A stretch of DNA of 64,000 nt, from the NCBI GenBank assembly GCA_947044405.1, contig CAMRHE010000156.1, positions 2,833,001 through 2,897,000 of the forward strand, read 5' to 3'. Shown here piece after piece: positions 10,177 through 20,793 of this stretch. Numbering within the stretch: the first letter of the stretch is position 1; every line of letters starts with the position of its first letter. Below the pieces are notes generated by a model. It saw only the letters and a list, made by a program, of their open reading frames with translations, had not been told where the DNA came from and ran no database searches. Source of the stretch: Leptodactylus fallax. Lineage: Eukaryota > Chordata > Amphibia > Anura > Leptodactylidae. The position numbers and the translations under genes were made by a program.

Positions 10177-11739
10177 CAGTCATGGCCAAAAGTTTTGAGA
10201 ATGATACAAATATTAATTTTTACAAAGTCTACTGCTTCAGTTTTTCTAATGGCAATTTGCATATACTCCAGAATGTTATAAAGAGTGATCAGCTTAACAG
10301 CAATTACTTGCAAAGTCAATATTTGCCTAGAAAATGAACTTTATCCCCCAAAACACATTTCAACATCATTGCAGCCCTGCCTTAAAAGGACCACCTAACA
10401 TCGTTTCAGTGATTGCTCCATTAACACAGGTGTGGGTGTTGATGAGGACAGGGCTGGAGATCAGTCTGTCATGATTAAGTAAGAATGACACCACTGGACA
10501 CTTTAAAAGGAGGCTGGTGCTTGCCATCATTGTTTCTCTTCTGTTAACCATGGTTATCTCTAAAGAAACACGTGCAGTCATCATTGCACTGCACAAAAAT
10601 GGCCTAACTGGGAAGAGTATTGCAGCTAGAAAGATTGCACCTCAGTCAACAATCTATCGCATCATCAAGAACTTCAAGGAGAGAGGTTCCATTGGTACCA
10701 AAAAGGCTCCAGGACGCCCAAGAAAGACCAGTAAGCGGCAGGACCGTCTCTTAAAAGTGTTTCAGCTGCGGGATCGGGCTACCAGCAGTGCAGAGCTTGC
10801 TGAGGAATGGCAGCAGGCAGGTGTGAGTGCATCTGCACGCACTGTGAGGCGGAGACTCTTGGAGCAAGGCCTGGTCTCAAGGAGGGCAGCAAAGAAGCCA
10901 CTTCTCTCCAGAAAAAACATCAGGGACAGACTGATATTCTGCAAAAGGTACAGGGAGTGGACTGCTGAGGACTGGGGTAAAGTCATTTTCTCTGATGAAT
11001 CCCCTTTTCGATTGTTTGGAACATCTGGAAAACAGCTTATTCGGAGAAGAAGAGGTGAGCGCTACCACCAGTCTTGTCTCATGCCAACTGTAAAGCAGCC
11101 TGAAACCATTCATGTGTGGGGTTGCTTCTCAGCCAAGGGAATCGGCTCTCTCACAGTCTTGCCTAAAAACACAGCCATGAATAAAGAATGGTACCAGAAT
11201 GTCCTCCAAGAGCAACTTCTCCCAACCGTCCAAGAGCAGTTTGGCGCTCAACAATGCCTTTTCCAGCATGATGGAGAACCTTGCCATAAAGCAAAGGTGA
11301 TAACTAAATGGCTCAGGGAACAAAACATAGAGATTTTGGGTCCATGGCCTGGAAACTCCCCAGATCTTAATCCCATTGAGAACTTGTGGTCAATCATCAA
11401 GAGACGGGTGGACAAACAAAAACCAACAAATTCAGACAAAATTAAAGCATTGATTCTGCAAGAATGGACTGCTATCAGTCAGGATTTGGTCCAGAAGTTG
11501 ATTGAGAGCATGCCAGGGAGAATTGCAGAGGTCCTGAAGAAGAAGGGTCAACACTGCAAATATTGACTTGCTGCATTAACTCATTCTGTCAATATAAGCT
11601 TCTGTTACTCATAATATGAATGCAATTATATTTCTGTATGTGATAAAAACATCTGACAAACACACATAAAAACCAGAGGGCAGCAGATCATGTGAAAATA
11701 GAATATTTGTGTCATTCTCAAAACTTTTGGCCATGACTG
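10177..11739 (+). mobile_element. intact Tc1-like DNA transposon (DD35E)
   Basis: The element is 1563 bp, flanked by TA at 10175-10176 and 11740-11741, as expected for Tc1/mariner insertion. The ends CAGTCATGGCCAAAAGTTTT and AAAACTTTTGGCCATGACTG are perfect inverted repeats. Similarity continues to about 38 bp, with TGATACAAATATT on the left and the inverse of AATATTTGTGTCA on the right. It carries one uninterrupted transposase gene. It lies about 0.8 kb upstream of the retreg1 start codon. The complete ends and open gene suggest recent insertion; whether it is active cannot be read from one copy. Confidence 0.95.
10550..11566 (+). CDS. Tc1-like transposase, full length
   Basis: This gene encodes 338 residues from the ACCATGG at 10550. 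An upstream in-frame ATG at 10517 would add 11 hydrophobic residues but has a poorer context. An N-terminal paired-like helix-turn-helix DNA-binding region (about 1-110) contains the GRPRK AT-hook-like linker at residues 55-59. The catalytic DDE core follows: D149 in FSDES, D241 in FQHDGE and E277 in NPIENLW. There are 35 residues between the second D and the E, so it is DD35E, not the usual DD34E of Tc1. A glycine-rich turn and VWGCFSAKG are present. Length and motif order are normal for Tc1 transposases. It would cut and paste the surrounding element at TA sites in the nucleus. Confidence 0.95.
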   Translation: MVISKETRAVIIALHKNGLTGKSIAARKIAPQSTIYRIIKNFKERGSIGTKKAPGRPRKTSKRQDRLLKVFQLRDRATSSAELAEEWQQAGVSASARTVRRRLLEQGLVSRRAAKKPLLSRKNIRDRLIFCKRYREWTAEDWGKVIFSDESPFRLFGTSGKQLIRRRRGERYHQSCLMPTVKQPETIHVWGCFSAKGIGSLTVLPKNTAMNKEWYQNVLQEQLLPTVQEQFGAQQCLFQHDGEPCHKAKVITKWLREQNIEILGPWPGNSPDLNPIENLWSIIKRRVDKQKPTNSDKIKALILQEWTAISQDLVQKLIESMPGRIAEVLKKKGQHCKY

Positions 11740-11800
11740 TATAATGTATTGTTTTTAGTATTGGTCTCTTCATATTGGGAAGAGACACCATATAGGTCCC

Positions 11801-12249
11801 CTTAGGGTATGTTCACACAGAGTTTTTTGCAAGCTGAAAAAAATCTGCTTCAGGAATTAGGAAACGGTTTTTTGACACTTTTTTTTACGATGTGTTTTTT
11901 GACGCAGTTTTTGACTCAGTTTTTTTGCTCCAGCACACTGTATGGACCTAAAAGCTTCTCTTTAAAAACTGCATCGAGGTTTTGGACACAGTTTTTGCAA
12001 AAGCCGCATACAAAAACCGCGTTACGTTTTTTCCGCCTCCCATTGACTTCAATTGGTTTTTCTAGGCGGAATACGCCTGAAGATAGGTCATGTCGCTTTT
12101 TTTTTCTGCTAGCGGGAAAAACCGCTAGAGGAGAAAAAACGCTACTGACTCCCATTGAAATGAATGGGAGGAGTTTTTTCAGGCAGATTTTGAGGCGGAT
12201 TCCGCGTCAAAATCCGCTGCCAAAAAACTCTGTGTGAAAACAGCCTAAG
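11801..12249. mobile_element. foldback MITE with CTTAGG..TGTTCACACAGAG ends
   Basis: The left end CTTAGGGTATGTTCACACAG and the right end CTGTGTGAAAACAGCCTAAG are inverted repeats of about 30 bp. The interior is also largely self-complementary, with GCGGTTTTT-like segments facing AAAAACCGC. It is about 449 bp and sits directly next to the 64-bp tandem array. Confidence 0.8.
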
Positions 12250-12256
12250 ACTCCTG

Positions 12257-14694
12257 GGCCCACAGCAAAGAGATAGTATACACACAGTGTTATAAAAATA
12301 CAGGGATGATATACACATTGATGGCACAGCATACAGATAGTATACACACAGTGATATAACACTACAGGGATGATGTACACATTGATGGCACAGCATAGAG
12401 ATAGTATACACACTGTGACATAACAGTACAGGAATGATATACACATTGATGGCACAGCATACAGATAGTATACACACAGTGATATAACACTACAGGGATG
12501 ATGTACACATTGATGGCACAGCATAGAGATAGTATACACACTGTGACATAACAGTACAGGAATGATGTACACATTGATGGCACAACATAGAGATAGTATA
12601 CACACAGTGATATAACACTACAGGGATGATGTACACATTGATGGCTCAGCATAGAGATAATATGAACACAGTGATATAACAGTACAGGAATAATGTACAC
12701 ATTGATGGCACAGCATAGAGATAGTATACACACAGAGATATAACACTACAGGGATGATGTACACATTGATGGCTCAGCATAGAGATAATATGCACACAGT
12801 GATATAACAGTACAGGAATAATGTACACATTGATGGCACAGCATAGAGATAGTATACACACAGTGATATAACACTACAGGGATGATGTACACATTGATGG
12901 CACAGCATAGAGATAGTATACACACTGTGACATAACAGTACAGGAATGATGTACACATTGATGGCACAACATAGAGATAGTATACACACAGTGATATAAC
13001 ACTACAGGGATGATGTACACATTGATGGCACAGCGTAGAGATAATATGAACACAGTGATATAACAGTACAGGAATAATGTACACATTGATGGCACAGCAT
13101 AGAGATAGTATACACACAGAGATATAACACTACAGGGATGATGTACACATTGATGGCTCAGCATAGAGATAATATGCACACAGTGATATAACAGTACAGG
13201 AATAATGTACACATTGATGGCACAGCATAGAGATAGTATACACACAGTGATATAACACTACAAGGATGATATACACATTGATGGCACAGCATAGAGATAA
13301 TATGCACACAGTGATATAACAGTACAGGAATAATGTACACATTGATGGCACAGCATAGAGATAGTATACACACAGCGATATAACACTACAGGGATGATGT
13401 ACACATTGATGGCACAGCATAGAGATAGTATACACACTGTGACATAACAGTACAGGAATGATGTACACATTGATGGCACAGCATAGAGATAGTATACATA
13501 CAGTGATATAACACTACAGGGATGATGTACACATTGATGGCACAGCATAGAGATAGTATACACACTGTGACATAACAGTACAGGAATGATGTACACATTG
13601 ATGGCACAGCATAGAGATAGTATACACACAGTGATATAACACTACAGGGATGATGTACACATTGATGGCACAGCGTAGAGATAATATGAACACAGTGATA
13701 TAACAGTACAGGAATAATGTACACATTGATGGCACAGCATAGAGATAGTATACACACAGAGATATAACACTACAGGGATGATGTACACATTGATGGCTCA
13801 GCATAGAGATAATATGCACACAGTGATATAACAGTACAGGAATAATGTACACATTGATGGCACAGCATAGAGATAGTATACACACAGTGATATAACACTA
13901 CAGGGATGATATACACATTGATGGCACAGCATAGAGATAATATGCACACAGTGATATAACAGTACAGGAATAATGTACACATTGATGGCACAGCATAGAG
14001 ATAGTATACACACAGTGATATAACACTACAGGGATGATGTACACATTGATGGCACAGCATAGAGATAGTATACACACTGTGACATAACAGTACAGGAATG
14101 ATGTACACATTGATGGCACAATATAGAGATAGTATACATACAGTGATATAACACTACAGGGATGATGTACACATTGATGGCACAGCGTAGAGATAATATG
14201 CACATAGTGATATAACAGTACAGGAATAATGTACACATTGATGGCACAGCATAGAGATAATACACACACAGGGATATAACAGTACAGAGATGGCGTATAC
14301 ATTGATGGCTCAGCATAAAGATAATACACAAACAGTGATATAACACTACAGGAATGATGTACACATTGATGGCACAGCATAGAGATAATACACAGTGATA
14401 TAATACTACAGGAATGATGTACACATTGATGGTACAGTGTGGAGATAATACACACAGTGATGTAACACTACAGGATTGATGTACACATTGATGGCACAGC
14501 ATAGATATAATACACACACAGTGATGCAACAGTACATGAATGATGTGCATATTGATGGCACAGCATAGAGATAATGCACACACAGTGATGCAACAGTACA
14601 GGAATGATGTACACATTGATGGCACAGCGTAGAGATAATATGCACACAGTGATATAACACTACAGGAATGATGTACACATTGATGGCACAGTAT
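12257..14694. repeat. tandem array of a 64-bp unit, about 38 copies, with 640-bp higher-order repeat
   Basis: Each unit reads roughly AGATAGTATACACACAGTGA, then TATAACACTACAGGGATGAT, then GTACACATTGATGGCACAGC and ATAG. Diagnostic variants recur at fixed multiples of 64. CACAGAGATA occurs at about 12731, 13115 and 13755; CAGCGTAGAG at 13031 and 13671; AGTATACATA at 13491 and 14131. The last two pairs are exactly 640 bp apart, so about 12850-13490 and 13490-14130 are two copies of a ten-unit block. Units at the right edge (14260-14694) are more diverged. The two halves of the unit resemble each other, suggesting a 32-bp ancestor. It is non-coding. Confidence 0.93.
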
Positions 14695-15245
14695 AGGCGT
14701 TCACCTTATGGAAAAAATATTTTTATAAGTTTGTAGACTGGGCGTTTTCAGACACAGGGATACCTAATGTGTTTCACAGTAATTTTTTAGTTTTATATGT
14801 ATTCTAGGGAATAAGGGGGTGATTTGTACTTTTAGGTTTTTTTTGTTTGATTTTTTTTTTTTTTTTATTCCTGTTTTATTAGCCCCCCCTAGGGGGTTTC
14901 AACCTGCAATTGTTTGATTGCAAGTCCCATAGACTGCAATACAACTGTATTGCAGTCTATGGGACTTTTGGTATGTTACTATTGTGGCTGGTCCAGACCA
15001 GCCACAATAGTAATATCCCTATTGCAGGCCTGGAAGCCTTTATAAGGCTACCGGCTGCCATGGGAACAGGTCGCCTCCCTCGATCTCGCCATGTGGGAAC
15101 CGGCCTGCAATGCACTGGGTCTGTGCTGTACATTACAGTGAAAATCTGGTAGCTATAGCATCCGCTCTGCAGCAGAGCGGCCGCCATCTTTAAAGACCCA
15201 GCATCCTCCATACTATTACGGCGAATGTTGGGAAAGGATTAAAAA
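14695..15245. repeat. interspersed repeat with two perfect hairpins
   Basis: T-rich sequence is followed by AGCCCCCCCTAGGGGG and then two consecutive perfect hairpins: 14923-14941 with 14948-14966 (19-bp arms) and 14976-14993 with 14996-15013 (18-bp arms, 2-base loop). The style and order (T-rich, 'cccc-tagggg', hairpin on CAATACAACTGTATTG) resemble the segments at 30600-30800 and 31150-31270, so this is probably one dispersed amphibian repeat family. Its class is unknown. Confidence 0.55.
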
Positions 15246-15310
15246 TGGTGACATAATGATGTCATTAGGTATAATGTACAATGATGTAAAAGTAAAGGTG
15301 CTAAAACTTA

Positions 15311-16151
15311 GCTTTTATTATACACTAGCAGAAGTACTCGGCTTCGCACGGGTATATTTCATTTTTTGTTTGTGTAGTGGCCCCATAAGAATTGGCACTG
15401 GTCTATTTTGTATGTTGTTTGTGTGTAGTTTAAAAATGTTTCAATTTCTAAGAATGCTGACATCCAGTATGGCAGTCCAGTATAGGTACAGTCTATTTAT
15501 GGCTGTGTTGTTATGGAAACCTGGTAAATTAAATGTGAAGTTATATTGGCTGATACACGTCATACGACTGAATATTTAAGGACCTGCAAACTGCTATTGA
15601 CTAATACAGGTCATAAATGGCTTGGTTGCTATGGAAACCTGGTGTAAAACTGTGTGTATTTCAAGACTGAAGAACCTGCGAGTTTCCATTGGTCCATAAG
15701 CATCATGTGATCATGTGTATCTCAGTTTGGATATCAGTGAAAAACCTGTGATTGGTTGTTATGGAAACCTGGAGTAAAGCTGTGTGTATGTGACCTTCTG
15801 TAACAGTGTCATCCACAGCACCCTGTACCTTTAAAGCTGACCTACAGCAGTGAAGACAAATGACTGGGTTGTTATGGAAACCTGGATTAAAGCTGTGTGC
15901 ATGTGGAGACTAAGCGTCTGTGAGCTTCTATTATCGTGTGTATGGCAGTTGGAATATGAGTGAAAGACTTGTAGGCTTCTATTGGCTAATGCAGGTAATT
16001 TTTTTGGGAGTACTGTATCTCAGGAACGGTACATCCTTTAGAGCTGAGACCCGGTCTAAAACCTGATGTACCTGTGTGCCAAATTTGGTGAAGATCTGTC
16101 CAGTCGTTTTGTCACGCATAAAGAACATACAGAAACTCATTTTTATATATC
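15311..16151. repeat. interspersed repeat with internal ~120-bp tandem units
   Basis: It begins near CACTAGCAGAAGTACTCGGC and TTCGCACGGGTATA, and ends near GTCCAGTCGTTTTGTCACGC followed by AACTCATTTTTATATA. Inside, GTTGTTATGGAAACCTGG or a close variant occurs at about 15508, 15623, 15747 and 15869, that is every 115-125 bp and each time followed by NTTAAA or GTAAA. It is non-coding. The family was not identified, though repeats with a CGGCTTCGCACGGG-like start are widespread in animals. Confidence 0.65.
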
Positions 16152-16153
16152 TA

Positions 16154-17749
16154 CAGTGGGGAAAAAAGTATTTAGTCAGCCACCAATTGTGCAAGTTCTT
16201 CCACTTAAAAAGATGAGAGAGGCCTGTAATTGACATCATAGGTAGACCTCAACTATGAGAGACAAAATGAGAAAGCAAATCCAGCAAATCACATTGTCTG
16301 ATTTTTAAAGAATTTATTTGCAAATTATGGTGGAAAATAAGTATTTGGTCACCTACAAACAAGCAAGATTTCTGGCTCTCACAGACCTGTAAATTCTTCT
16401 TTAAGAGGCTCCTCTGTCCTCCACTCATTACCTGTAGTAATGGCTCCTGTTTGAAATTATTAGTATAAAAGACACCTGTCCACAACCTCAAACAGTCACA
16501 CTCCAAACTCCACTATGGTGAAAACCAAAGAGCTGTGGAAGGACACCAGAAACAAAATTGTAGACCTGCACCAGGCTGGGAAGACTGAATCTGCAATAAG
16601 CAAGCAGCTTGGTGTGAAGAAATCAACTGTGGGAGCAATAATTAGAAAATGGAAGACATACAAGACCACTGATAATCTTCCTCGATCAGGGGCTCCACGC
16701 AAGATCTCACCCCGGGGGTAAAAAGATCACAAGCGGTGAGCAAAAATCCCAGAACCACATGGGGGGACCTAGTGAATGACCTGCAGAAAGCTGGGACTAA
16801 CGTAACAAAGGCTACCATCGGTAACACACTACGCCGCCAGGGACTCAGATCCTGCAGTGCCAGACGTGTCCCCCCTGCTTAAGCCAGTACATATCCGGGC
16901 CCGTCTGAAGTTTGCTAGAGAGCATTTGGATGTTCCAGAAGAGTATTGGGAGAATGTCATATGGTCAGATGAAACCAAAATAGAACTGTTTGGTAGAAAC
17001 ACAACTCGTCGTGTTTGGAGGAGAGTGAATGCTGAGTTGCATCCAAAGAACACCATACCTACTGTGAAGCATGGGGATGGCAACATCACGCTTTGGGGCT
17101 GTTTCTCTAAAAAGGGACCAGGATGACTGATCCGTGTACATGAAAGAATAAATGGGGCCATGTATCGTGAGATTTTGAGTACAAACTTCCTTCCATCAGC
17201 AAGGGCACTGAAGATGAAACGTGGCTGAGTCTTTCAGCATCACAATGATCCCAAGCACACCGCCAGGGCAACGAAGGAGTGGCTTCGTAAGAATCATTTC
17301 AAGGTCCTGGAGTGGCCTAGCCAGTCTCCAGATCTCAATCCCATAGAAAACCTTTGAGGAGAGTTGAAAGTCCGTGTTGCCCAGTGACAGCCCCAAAACA
17401 TCACTGCTCTAGAGGAGATCTGCATGGAGGAATGGGCCAACATACCAGCTACAGTGTGTGCCAACCTTGTGAAGAATTACAGAAAACATTTGACCTCTGT
17501 CATTGCCAACAAAGGATGTATAACAAAGTATTGAGATGAACTTTTGTTATTGTCCAAATACTTATTTTCCACCATAATTTGCAAATAAATTCTTAAAAAA
17601 TCAGACAATGTGATTTTCTAGATATGTTTTCTTATTTTGTCTCTCATAGTTGAGGTCTACTTATGATGTCAATTACAGGTCTCTCTCATCTTTTTAAGTG
17701 GGAGAACTTGCACAATTGGTGGCTGACTAAATACTTTTTTTCCCCACTG
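16154..17749 (+). mobile_element. Tc1-like transposon, inactivated copy
   Basis: The element is 1596 bp, flanked by TA at 16152-16153 and 17750-17751. The ends CAGTGGGGAAAAAAGTATTT and AAATACTTTTTTTCCCCACT plus G are inverted repeats. The inner similarity, including TAGTCAGCCACCAATTGTGC, extends to over 150 bp on each side. It is the same family as the copy at 63018-64000. It lies directly against the left end of the DIRS element at 17752. Confidence 0.95.
16515..17534 (+). pseudogene. Tc1 transposase, broken
   Basis: It starts [13 protein letters not shown] at 16515 and ends with an ITKY-like C-terminus and stop at 17532-17534. The frame is lost after PRKISPRG near 16720, where the copy at 63382 reads through. 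Further defects are a stop after KKGPG at about 17124, an H in place of the second catalytic D (FQHHNDPKH at about 17235), and stops near 17355 and 17385. The first catalytic D (WSDETK) and the final E (NPIENL) are still readable. It is clearly dead. Confidence 0.92.
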
Positions 17750-18159
17750 TAAGTGATACACCCCTATAAGAGGCAAAGGAGGCCTCCCATCACTGTGTTT
17801 TTTTCTGTCCTGTGTGTTGGACAGGTGGAGGGAGGCTCTTGGTCCTCCCATTTTTTTTTCCTAAGGATTTGGGGGTTAACTACATTTTTGTAAGTTTTTC
17901 TCCTCTTTCAGCTGTTCATCATTTTCCTTTGGAGCTTTTACTCCTGAGGCTTCCTTGTTTCTACCTGCTGTGTTCTCTGCCTGTGGCCATTCTGGGCTGG
18001 GTGTGCCTGCCCTTGTCTGATCTCAGGTGAGATGTTTGCGGCTGGGCAGGCTGTGCATTCAGTATGTGTCTGTTTCTGAACTTGGAGGCTGTATTGCAGG
18101 GTTAATATAAACCTCTCCGCATCTCCTGCCTGGCTGAGCTCTTCAGCAGAGCTTATCCT

Positions 18160-19960
18160 TCAGATGTTTGTGCTCAGTTACAACTGATGACAGCGTCTCA
18201 GACACAAATTCCCTACACTGCCTTTCTGTTGCAGTTATGGTTCTATTCCAATCTGCCACAAAGACACACCACACTTCCTATAGCAGTGGAATCAAAGTGA
18301 AGAAGAAGAGAAAGGTTTTTAAGCCGAGGGAAGAAGTGATTTTGTCACTTCAGGTTCCGAAACCATTTTGCAGTTTCCTGTTTTCCTGGACCCTTTTTTT
18401 CTGTTACACTTCTGCAGCCTTCTTCCAGTAGCTCTGGATTGCGCTGCCAGACTAGTTTAGGCCATTCTCTTTTACCGCTGTAGCGGTATTAAAGACACCA
18501 TTGTTAAGGGTCTCTTAAAAAGTTTGTGTATATAAGTTTTATGGGTAAGTATGGTCTTCTCCCTACTTATTCAAACCTTCTTCCTAATTTTGTCTCTTTG
18601 ATAGGCTGTACGCTTTTGTTTGATACTGCTCTGACTGCTTTCAGGGCAGCGGCGACTCAATGAGGGAAAGATCCTCCAAGCTGAAACATTTCGCTTTTAC
18701 AGAGTGCGACATCCCTCTGCCTGATGGTACGATTACACTCGCTTTTGCCAATGCCATGGGACCCCATCTGAGGATCCGTCCATTCATGACGTAATTGTGT
18801 GGGTCAAGGAGCAGGATAGAAATCCGCAACTCGATTTCTCAGATCTCTAAGAAGCTTCGTACTGAGAGACATCCTCAATCAGTTCCATCAGAAGAGGAAT
18901 TTCACATACTCAATGTAATGCACTCGTGTGATGAAGGCACTTCTCAAAATCCCAGCAGGCCTCTTGGTAAGGATGCCTAGGCTGCTGAAGTCCATCTAGT
19001 CACAGACCGTGATGTTGAACTGGCGGAAGCCTTCCAAGTGGACGTGACACTGGATAAAGCTTTGACAGGCAATCTCCAAGTCTTTATACCTAGTTGCTTG
19101 GAGTGTACCCTTAGGAGGGCTTAATCCTCGGCCTCTACTCAGGCTTCTGTGGACATCGCCTCCAATGAGGTAGCGAATAAGAGATTATCTAGCAGAAGTT
19201 TCTGTATACCAGGTCAAGATGGCTGCCAAATCTAGGGCCTTCTCTACAGCTGTTAGAAGGCCATTATGGTTGAAACCTTGGGGAACAGACAGTGAATCCA
19301 AGTATAACGTATGCTCCGTACCCTTGAGCTGGGTAAACATTTTAGCAGAGGCCTGGACGACATCTTGGAAGGTCTTGTGATTAAAAGGATAAGTGCCTTC
19401 CGCAGTGTTTTAAAGGGAAAGCAGGACCTTCTGGCCGGGGCAGAAGTTATCAGCAGCCGCCTCAATCTACGTTCCAATATCAGAGGCGTGCTAGATATCA
19501 GTCCAGAGGGGCTGGACGTAAGTTCCCTAAGGAAGGGGACAGAAAGAAGCAGGGCTGTGGAGTCGGTACGCCAAAGCCCCGACTCCGACTCCTCAATTTC
19601 CCCTGACTCCGACTCCAACTCCGACTCCACCAAAATAGGCACCGACTCCGACTCCGACTCCACAGCCCTGGCACTGCTAAACCTTATAGGTTCACTCAGA
19701 ACTCAGTCCCATCATTATATGAGGCATAGAACAGACCTTTACAGGACATTTCATCATTTTCAACATTTCATCATTTTCCCAAATTCTTATGAAAATATAT
19801 TCAGCACATACTGCATTGTACTACTAACTGTACCAATTTATTATATATTTTGGAAGTCGGAGTCGGTCCATTTTATACCGACTCCGACTCCACTCCCCAA
19901 AATAGGCACCACCCGACTCCGACTCCACAGCCCTGGAAAGAAGGCTGGCTTTGTCACCAA
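18160..19960 (+). pseudogene. DIRS gag-like ORF1 region, broken
   Basis: This is the stretch between the left terminal repeat and the reverse transcriptase. It has several short open pieces, for example KVKKKRKVFKPREEV at about 18300 and a serine-rich piece at 18640-18980. No domain is identifiable with confidence; gag-like status is inferred from position. It is interrupted at 19550-19935 by a hAT MITE, and the sequence continues directly on the other side of that insertion. Confidence 0.5.
19550..19935. mobile_element. non-autonomous hAT element (386 bp) with 8-bp target duplication
   Basis: The ends CAGGGCTGTGGAGTCGG and CCGACTCCACAGCCCTG are perfect 17-bp inverted repeats. GAAAGAAG occurs immediately on both sides (19542-19549 and 19936-19943), the 8-bp duplication typical of hAT insertions. 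The interior is dominated by repeats of GACTCC and its complement. It inserted into the DIRS element and is therefore younger than it. Confidence 0.95.
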
Positions 19961-20790
19961 CTTTTCACCTCCTGTGGCGGCAAGTACTCCTGTTGGGGGA
20001 TGCCCCTCCCATTTTTTCTCTCCTTCTGGCAAGAGAAGATCCAAGAACTTTGGTCTTGCAGATAAGTACAGCGGGGTTATGCGGACGATTTCTTCGCCTA
20101 CCACAAGACAGATTGTCCGCAACCCGTTTTCTTCCTGCACTGGAGCAGGTTATACTGGAAAATTCCATTCTGGAATACCTGGGCAAGGGGGCCTTGGGAA
20201 AGGTCCCCCCTCAGAAGGTGGGGGTTTGGGGTCTACTCTCCAGACTTCCCGCTACCAATATATGTTATAGTCCTAATATATCTAAGTCTCTTCATAAGGA
20301 AGAACATTTCCAAAGGGACACCAGGAAGTTGGTCACATCCTTTCTGCAAAGCAATGTTCTTGTTCTTGTACTCATCGAAGGGATGTGTACTTACAAATTC
20401 CAGTAATCCTCCTCATAGAAGGTATCTGAGAATTGCTGTATCAATTGCCGCCCACAGGTGACATTTACAGTTTGCGGCCCTACCCTTCGGCATTTCCTCG
20501 GCTCCCCACACCTATACCTAGGTGGTGGCTCCAGTAACAACCGCACTCAGACTTCAGGGTCTGTTCATAGTACCATATCTGGACGACTAGCTAGTAAAAG
20601 CCTAGTCAGAAACCATCCTGCTCCAGCACCTGCAGACAACTGTGTCTTTTTTTCCAGCATCTAGGCTAATAACCGGGAGAAGTCAGAGGTGATTCCTTCC
20701 ACTTGCAAGAAGTTTCTGAGGTTCAGTCTGACTCTGTCCGCCTAGAAATTTCTTTAACTCCGATAAGGAGAGAAAAGATAATCAGAGCAC
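19945..20790 (+). pseudogene. DIRS reverse transcriptase, broken
   Basis: In successive frames one reads a GGKYS...F...W..KI..LW block, then ILEYLGKGALGKVP, then HLQFAALPFGISSAPHTYT at about 20455, and then VPYLDD at about 20570. These match the conserved order of DIRS-group reverse transcriptases, including the catalytic LDD. Frameshifts and stops separate the blocks, so no enzyme can be made. The reading continues beyond the SINE at 20794-21030. Confidence 0.8.
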
Positions 20791-20793
20791 TTC

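Noticed and set aside
12142..14678. Many long overlapping minus-strand open frames with C- and Y-rich repeats (up to 199 codons)
   Set aside because: They are reading frames through the 64-bp satellite. The unit is AT-rich with few stops on that strand, and each frame cycles every 192 bp. There is no start context, domain or codon bias.
12257..14694. CRISPR-like array
   Set aside because: Units are head to tail with no unique spacers, and the genome is clearly vertebrate.
19311..20270. A 319-codon open frame on the plus strand
   Set aside because: It runs through the DIRS relic, crosses the hAT MITE and leaves it in the wrong frame. It is a chance fusion.
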